Below, one piece after another: positions 59,358 through 64,000 of a stretch of DNA of 64,000 bases. Position 1 is the stretch's first letter; every line of letters begins with the position of its first letter. The position numbers were made by a program, and so were the translations under genes. Location of the stretch: the NCBI GenBank assembly GCA_022482815.1, contig JAKVOM010000001.1:1426001-1490000 (forward strand), written 5' to 3'. This DNA comes from Acidaminococcus sp. (lineage in GTDB: Bacteria > Bacillota > Negativicutes > Acidaminococcales > Acidaminococcaceae). The notes under the pieces are model-generated. The model ran no database searches. It was not told where the DNA came from and was given only the letters and a program-made list of their open reading frames with translations.

Positions 59358-60496
59358 CAGGCATTCCTCCCTTCGGTCAGCATTTCGTTCATGACATCTT
59401 GGAACAGGGCGCGTTCCTTATCGTTCATCGGACGCTTCTGAATTTCTTCGAAAAAGGCTTCGAAGAGTTCGGACTGGGTCAGACCTTTACGTTTTGCCGT
59501 GGCTTCTGCTTCCGGCTGGGCACCGAGCCCTTCATAGCCCAGCTGAAGGATATTCGGATAAATCTGTTCCAGACGGTTCTTGGGGTCGAGGACCGGTGTC
59601 TTATCGGTCAGGACAATCTGCAGATAATCATTGAAGTGTTCTTTTTGCGGATGGTTCAGCAGTTCTTCAAAGGTGCCCTTTAAAACAGCCAGTTCGTGAG
59701 GTGCCTTGAGTGGAATCGCTTCCGTTTCGATATGTCCGGACCCGTCCATGTCTACCAGAATAGCGCTCTTTTTCTGTCCGGTTTCACTGAAGGAATATTT
59801 CATCAGCGAACCGCAGTAGCGGACGGTGTCACTGCATTTTTGCAGGGCGTGGAGGTGGCCCAGTGCCGTGTAGTTAAAAGCGTCAAAGCAATCAAGTCCC
59901 ACGGAGGTACTGCCGCCTGCGGCAAGGGGACGTTCACTGTCGGGCGTCAGAATGGCCCCCGTCACAAAGGCATGAGCAAGCGCTACTTTACGAGTGTTTT
60001 TCGGAATTTGTTTCAGCATGCAGTCAATCTGCCAGCGCAGGGCTGCATCGTGTGAAGGCTGCCTGGTACCACTGAGTTCCGTAGCGGTAAGCGGTTCACA
60101 GTAGGTCAGGGGTGCAAAGTAGACGGGACCATCCGCGTCTTCCAGCACAACCGGCTTGGTATCCGCAGAGACCGGGCCTGTAATAAAGAGCTTTTCGGAC
60201 GCAAAAAGAGCCTGACCGAAATTTAACCGGTCAGGGTTATCATGGTTCCCAGCAATGAGAATTACGGGAATATGCAGTTCCATAATGAGCCGCCGAAGCG
60301 TTTCGTCAAGTACGCGCACGGCTTCCGTCGGAGGTACGGAGCGGTCGTAGACGTCACCTGCAAGCAGCAGGGCGTCGATCTTGCTGTCCTTAGCAAGCTT
60401 CAACAAGTCCTCCAGGACAGCTTCCTGGTCATCAAGCAGATGAAGCCCGTGAAAAATACGGCCCAGATGCCAATCCGAGGTGTGAAGAAATCTCAT
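59357..60496 (-). CDS. sbcD: SbcD, exonuclease subunit
   Basis: The Mre11-type nuclease subunit, 379 residues. Metal motifs are HTSDWHLGR, LAGDVYDRSVPP, LIAGNHDNPDRL, ALAHAFVTG and YTALGHLHALQ. It is upstream of sbcC in a two-gene operon. Given the many perfect hairpins in the intergenic repeats, a hairpin nuclease is of interest in this genome, though it is also a general housekeeping gene. Confidence 0.95.
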   Translation of the reverse strand: MRFLHTSDWHLGRIFHGLHLLDDQEAVLEDLLKLAKDSKIDALLLAGDVYDRSVPPTEAVRVLDETLRRLIMELHIPVILIAGNHDNPDRLNFGQALFASEKLFITGPVSADTKPVVLEDADGPVYFAPLTYCEPLTATELSGTRQPSHDAALRWQIDCMLKQIPKNTRKVALAHAFVTGAILTPDSERPLAAGGSTSVGLDCFDAFNYTALGHLHALQKCSDTVRYCGSLMKYSFSETGQKKSAILVDMDGSGHIETEAIPLKAPHELAVLKGTFEELLNHPQKEHFNDYLQIVLTDKTPVLDPKNRLEQIYPNILQLGYEGLGAQPEAEATAKRKGLTQSELFEAFFEEIQKRPMNDKERALFQDVMNEMLTEGRNA

Positions 60497-60534
60497 GGAA
60501 ATACGCTCACTTTCTGTATAGTGGTGTACTTATC

Positions 60535-61041
60535 TCAGTGTTTTTCGTCTGTTTCCGCGAGTTTCTTCCCGATGGCCTGGATGAACGGAGTCTTCAGCAG
60601 GATACCTGCCAGGATGACACCGCCGCCGCTGCTCAGGAGGAAAGGTGCCACAAAGAAGTAGAAAGGCACGTCCTTACCCAGCAGATAAGAAGAGATAAAG
60701 GCGGAAATCCAGGCACCGATAATGCCCGTACCGAAGAGTTCACCGAACATAGCTGCCGGAATCTTGCGGAAGCGCTTATACAGGATGCCGGCGAGGAATG
60801 CACCAATCATGCTGCCTGGAAAGGCGAGCGGTGAGCCTGTTCCCAAAAGGTTGCGCAGCAGCGAAATGAGAAAGGCAATAATGGTGGCGTTGGCCGGTCC
60901 CATGAGAGCACCCGTCAGGGCATCAATCATGTTCTGCATCGGAAAACATTTGGAGACACCGACGGGAATGTAGAACAGATTGGCCGTCAGCGTTCCGATG
61001 GCAATAAAAATTGCGGATAACGTCAAACGATAAGTACTCAT
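60535..61041 (-). CDS. thiW: ThiW-family ECF transporter S component
   Basis: A 168-residue protein with five to six membrane helices, of the ThiW family (FIAIGTLTANLFYIPVGVSKCFPMQNMIDAL, GTGSPLAFPGSMIGAFLAG). ThiW proteins are predicted substrate-binding subunits of ECF transporters for the thiazole moiety of thiamine. No ECF ATPase genes are adjacent, so it would use shared energizing subunits. It has an AAAGGAAG site and an unusual leader. Confidence 0.88.
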   Translation of the reverse strand: MSTYRLTLSAIFIAIGTLTANLFYIPVGVSKCFPMQNMIDALTGALMGPANATIIAFLISLLRNLLGTGSPLAFPGSMIGAFLAGILYKRFRKIPAAMFGELFGTGIIGAWISAFISSYLLGKDVPFYFFVAPFLLSSGGGVILAGILLKTPFIQAIGKKLAETDEKH

Positions 61042-61103
61042 TGATAAGACTTCCTTTCAATAAAATACAGATTCAATGTTGAAAGAATGTCTCATCGATT
61101 TTC

Positions 61104-61112
61104 ATTATACCA
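61104..61112 (-). promoter_or_regulatory. Extended -10 promoter proximal to thiW
   Basis: TGGTATAAT on the minus strand, about 60 nt before the thiW ATG and downstream of the leader hairpin, so it would bypass that terminator. Confidence 0.55.
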
Positions 61113-61195
61113 TGTGAATGCGCGAATTGAGTCTGAAAAACAGGATAGCTGTGATGAGCTGCGGGCAGTGATAAGCCATCAGATTCAGTGCATCA

Positions 61196-61333
61196 AAAAA
61201 AGGTCCACGAAAAGCGGCACCCGCGGTGGTGCCCCCCCTTCGTGAACCTTGTTCACTCACTTGGTAAAACGTATGCGATTGTGATTCTTTCAACTTTCGA
61301 TTTGAGTGTAGACCTTAAAGATCATATTGTCAA
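61196..61333 (-). ncRNA. Short leader RNA or small RNA upstream of thiW
   Basis: On the minus strand a two-box promoter (TTGACA 61328-61333, 17 nt, TACACT 61305-61310) would start a transcript near 61298. It runs about 50 nt into a compound terminator hairpin (about 61196-61248: GGTTCACGAAG with CTTTTCGTGGACC around GGCACC/GGGTGCC, then T7). A terminator-embedded structure in front of a thiamine-precursor transporter resembles the HMP-PP (thiS-motif) riboswitch architecture, but the sequence match is untested; an independent sRNA of about 105 nt is the alternative. Confidence 0.5.
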
Positions 61334-61459
61334 GAGAGAGGCACCTACCATAAGCTGTGCTGTGAAACTTTGACTCCAAGGATTGTAAAATGGAACTATT
61401 TTTATACTTAAAATCTGAGCTTCCACAAAACGTTTAAACTTTATTCCGCCAAAGTAGTG

Positions 61460-61655
61460 TATAATGACAGGAAGGATTACTATAGCCGCCGGCCGCATGT
61501 CGCCGGCCGCACTGCAGGAAGCAAAATTGCCAGGCCAATTTTGCTTTAAAGGAATAAAACAAGTTTTTGAATCCAGACCAGGCTAAAAGCCGAATGCTAT
61601 ATGCTAAAAAAGCGCTTTTCCGCTATCTGCTGTCTGCAATCGGCTATCTGCCGTT
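61460..61655 (+). repeat. Promoter and mosaic repeats in the 5' UTR of the M48 protease gene
   Basis: TATAAT at 61460-61465 is followed by a GGCCGC-rich block and a GCAAAATTG/CAATTTTGC hairpin (61485-61547), then a GCTAAAAAAGCGCTTTT motif and a CTATCTG-type heptad array (about 61600-61655). Here the modules lie between promoter and start codon and should be transcribed. Confidence 0.6.
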
Positions 61656-61674
61656 TTTTATGAAGGAGTTCATT

Positions 61675-62832
61675 ATGAAATTTTCCATTATAAAATTCTT
61701 ATGTATGCTTTTTACAATACTGTTTTGTGCACTGCCGCTGCCTCATGCCGAGGCTGCCATGATTAGTCAGCAGCAGGAAATTTCCATGGGTGAGAGCGTG
61801 GCTAAGCAGCTCGAAAATCAATATGGCCTTTATCAGGACGATGAGGTACAGGCGCGTATCGACCGCATTGGCCGGAATCTCATTGCTAATGCATCCCGTA
61901 AGGATCTGCCTTATACTTTTAAGGTGCTGAATACGCAGGATGTCAACGCGTTGGCCTGCCCCGGCGGGTTTATTTACGTGTACAAAGGACTCGTTGATTT
62001 TATGACAAGTGATGATGAACTGGCAGCCGTGCTGGGACACGAAATCGGGCATATTGAAAAACGCCACACGGTTCACCAGATCGAAAAACAGATGGCTCTG
62101 TCCCTTTTAACGATTCTTGCGGGAGCCGCTTCCGGGGATCCGGGAGCCGGCATGGTGCTTGCCACTACGGCTTCGCAGGCATTGATGGCAAGCTACAGCC
62201 GCGGCGATGAACAAGAAGCCGATGCTGAAGGATTCGTCCTCGCACAGAAGGCCGGTTATAATCCTTACGGTTCTTTCGTGACGATGGCCAAATTGGAAGA
62301 TATGACAAAAGATATGGGAAACCCGGGTTACGGTCTGTTTTCATCCCACCCGGATCCGGAATCCCGTATGAAAAAGGCTATGGACGCAGCTGCGAAACTG
62401 CATATGGCTGAAACGGTCAGTGTGGATAAGGACGGAACCGCGACGGTAAAAGATGGGAACTGGTCCTATACGTTCCGGCAAACTGTCGGCTACGATAAAC
62501 CCGAATACAGGGCAAGACTGATGGCAGGGGCTTTGTATCTGGCTGAAACGCGCGGCCCTGTCGATGAAAGCCATTTTATTACCGTAGACGGAGATAACTG
62601 GTCCGATGTCTATTATGAGGATATCCGGATCATGCGGGTATATCCTCAGGATGTACTTGATGGGAACGTGTCCGGAGCGGCCGCCAGGATGGCAGAAAGT
62701 CTGCAGCATTGGGCAGCGGAACAGAAAAAGAGAACGGCTGGTAAAACTGCGTCAAGTCCTGCCAAAATGCAGAAACCGGCGGTACAGAGAGCAAAAACGA
62801 CCCAGACCGTTCCGGCTTCCAAGGCGGCCTGA
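61675..62832 (+). CDS. Exported M48-family metalloprotease
   Basis: A 385-residue protein with a signal peptide (IIKFLCMLFTILFCALPLP, cleavage near AEA) and an M48 peptidase domain: the zinc motif HEIGH (residues about 122-126, in LGHEIGHIEKRHTVHQIE) and third ligand in DEQEADAEGF. The C-terminal 130 or so residues add a beta-rich domain (VSVDKDGTATVKDGNWSYTF) and a Lys/Ala tail. It resembles BepA-like periplasmic quality-control proteases. The ATG at 61675 has AAGGAG 7 nt upstream; earlier in-frame ATGs (61567, 61660) are not preferred. Confidence 0.88.
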   Translation: MKFSIIKFLCMLFTILFCALPLPHAEAAMISQQQEISMGESVAKQLENQYGLYQDDEVQARIDRIGRNLIANASRKDLPYTFKVLNTQDVNALACPGGFIYVYKGLVDFMTSDDELAAVLGHEIGHIEKRHTVHQIEKQMALSLLTILAGAASGDPGAGMVLATTASQALMASYSRGDEQEADAEGFVLAQKAGYNPYGSFVTMAKLEDMTKDMGNPGYGLFSSHPDPESRMKKAMDAAAKLHMAETVSVDKDGTATVKDGNWSYTFRQTVGYDKPEYRARLMAGALYLAETRGPVDESHFITVDGDNWSDVYYEDIRIMRVYPQDVLDGNVSGAAARMAESLQHWAAEQKKRTAGKTASSPAKMQKPAVQRAKTTQTVPASKAA

Positions 62833-62883
62833 GAATAGCAATATACTTAATAACAGCTAATATAATGAAACGAGGGGTAAGAC

Positions 62884-63948
62884 ATGGAGCTGCGGGAAAG
62901 AGAAACACTATGGCAGCATTTACAGCAGACAAAGAAACCAATCGTGCTCTATGGCATGGGGAATGGCGCTGACGAGATTCTGGACCGATGCGAGCTGCTG
63001 GGAATTCCGGTAGCTGGTGTTTTTGCCAGCGATGACTTTGCAAGGCATCAGACGTTTCGAGGCTTCACGGTTTGTCGCTATGATGAAATCGTAAAAAAGT
63101 ATCCGGATTGTCTGGTGCTTATTGCTTTTGCCAGCGAGCGCCCGGAAATTCTGGAGCGATTTTTCCGTATTGCCGCGGAGCGCGAAACTTATGCACCGCA
63201 TCTTCCGCTTTTTGGGGACTTATCCGTTGTTTCTCCATCCTGGCTGCTGGATCATGAAACGCAGCTGCAGGATACATGGGAACTTCTGGCTGACCAGCAG
63301 AGCCGACGCGTCATGGAGGATATTCTTGACTACAAACTGAGCGGCAAACTCGACTATCTGGAGGCTGTATCGCAGCGCCGGGAAGACCTGGAGACACTAT
63401 TTATGTTCTCGGACAAAGAAACTTATCTTGACCTCGGCGCGTACCGCGGAGATACGGTGGAAGAATTCCTTTCCCTGACGGAAGGACGCTACGACCATAT
63501 CTATGCCGTGGAACCGGACCCAAAGAATTTTCAGAAACTGCAGCGCTTTGTGGAAGAAAATCAGATCAGCAAATGTTCCCTGATTCACAGTGGTATATGG
63601 AAAGAGGAAGGACGCCTCTCTTTTGCGGAAAAAGGCGGCCGCATGTCTTTTCTCGATGCGCAGGCAGAGACGGACATACCGGTAACGACGATTGACCGGA
63701 TTCTTGATGGACATCCTGTTTCCTACATTAAAATGGACGTGGAAGGCGCAGAAATGGAAGCACTTGCAGGCGGCGCCGAGGCTATCAAAAACTATCGGCC
63801 CAAGCTGCTCATTGCGGGGTATCATCACGACGATGATTTGTGGAAAATTCCTTTGTGTTTAAAGCGGCTTTGCCCGGAATATCGCATTTACCTGCGGCGG
63901 CATCCCTATGTGCCGTGTTGGGAAATTAATTTTTTTGCTTCCTTATAA
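62884..63948 (+). CDS. FkbM-family methyltransferase with Rossmann-like N-terminal domain
   Basis: A 354-residue protein. Residues about 15-130 form a Rossmann-like region (IVLYGMGNGADEILDRCELLG, VLIAFASERPEILERF) as seen in some sugar-modifying proteins. The second half is an FkbM methyltransferase: SAM motif YLDLGAYRGDTVEEF (about residue 182), YAVEPDPKNFQKL, TTIDRIL and KMDVEGAEMEAL. It probably O-methylates a sugar or glycan; the target is unknown. It lies 51 nt after the M48 gene. The 52 nt beyond its stop hold no visible feature. Confidence 0.87.
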   Translation: MELRERETLWQHLQQTKKPIVLYGMGNGADEILDRCELLGIPVAGVFASDDFARHQTFRGFTVCRYDEIVKKYPDCLVLIAFASERPEILERFFRIAAERETYAPHLPLFGDLSVVSPSWLLDHETQLQDTWELLADQQSRRVMEDILDYKLSGKLDYLEAVSQRREDLETLFMFSDKETYLDLGAYRGDTVEEFLSLTEGRYDHIYAVEPDPKNFQKLQRFVEENQISKCSLIHSGIWKEEGRLSFAEKGGRMSFLDAQAETDIPVTTIDRILDGHPVSYIKMDVEGAEMEALAGGAEAIKNYRPKLLIAGYHHDDDLWKIPLCLKRLCPEYRIYLRRHPYVPCWEINFFASL

Positions 63949-64000
63949 TGGAATGATTGAAAAAATCAAAACAAAATTTGATAATTTCAAACATATAATA

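Overview
The window looks like a Negativicutes chromosome (diderm Firmicutes), most likely Acidaminococcaceae such as Acidaminococcus or Phascolarctobacterium. The genus is an inference. The evidence is a complete lipid A/Kdo/Lpt gene cluster of the Negativicutes type (LpxI rather than LpxH, KdsD fused to CBS domains, MsbA, LptC-A-B-F/G), paired OmpM-like porins with an N-terminal SLH domain, Firmicutes-style Shine-Dalgarno sites, and FloA/NfeD and SbcCD genes. No phage, plasmid or CRISPR locus is visible.

Layout. 1-16.8 kb: co-oriented outer-membrane operons covering an acyltransferase (5' end cut by the window), an lpxC-fabZ fusion, lpxA, lpxI, then lpxB, msbA, a waaA-lpxK fusion, kdsB, kdsA, kdsD, kdsC, a second acyltransferase, lptC, lptA, lptB and lptF/G. 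17.5-21 kb: a phnDCE-type ABC importer behind a leader with the architecture of a transcription-attenuating riboswitch. 21.5-23.1 kb: DUF3084 and YqgF-like genes. 23.8-27.3 kb: two tandem ompM paralogs. 28-29.8 kb: an IS1182-type insertion sequence. 29.8-36.8 kb: mostly exported proteins (NlpC/P60, SH3, VirK/DUF535, two of unknown function) plus yigZ. 37.5-44.8 kb: lptD, then the complete ADP-heptose pathway (gmhA, hldE, hldD, gmhB) and two heptosyltransferases. 45.5-45.8 kb: tRNA-Lys, tRNA-Glu and tRNA-Val. 46-55 kb: an amino-acid permease interrupted near its start by UGA, M18 aminopeptidase, a secreted phosphoesterase, nfeD-floA, ybaK, panD and a HAD phosphatase. 55.5-61 kb: a minus-strand ArsR/Fe-S protein operon, sbcDC and thiW. 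61.7-64 kb: M48 protease and FkbM methyltransferase.

The lipid A genes form an assembly line: LpxC, LpxA, LpxI, LpxB, LpxK and WaaA make Kdo-lipid A, KdsD-A-C-B supply CMP-Kdo, MsbA flips the product, LptB-F/G-C-A-D export it, and the heptose cluster extends the core.

The most unusual content is non-coding. (1) A structured RNA-like element occurs in three copies within 13 kb (about 44.82-45.26 kb on minus, 55.29-55.54 kb and 56.83-57.08 kb on plus) with compensatory base changes in several stems; I do not recognise the family. (2) The phnD leader has a long P1 stem, an antiterminator and a terminator that exclude one another. (3) Nearly every long intergenic gap is filled with a mosaic of short palindromes and degenerate heptanucleotide arrays (CTAACTG and ACTANCC types), in a roughly fixed order and in both orientations.
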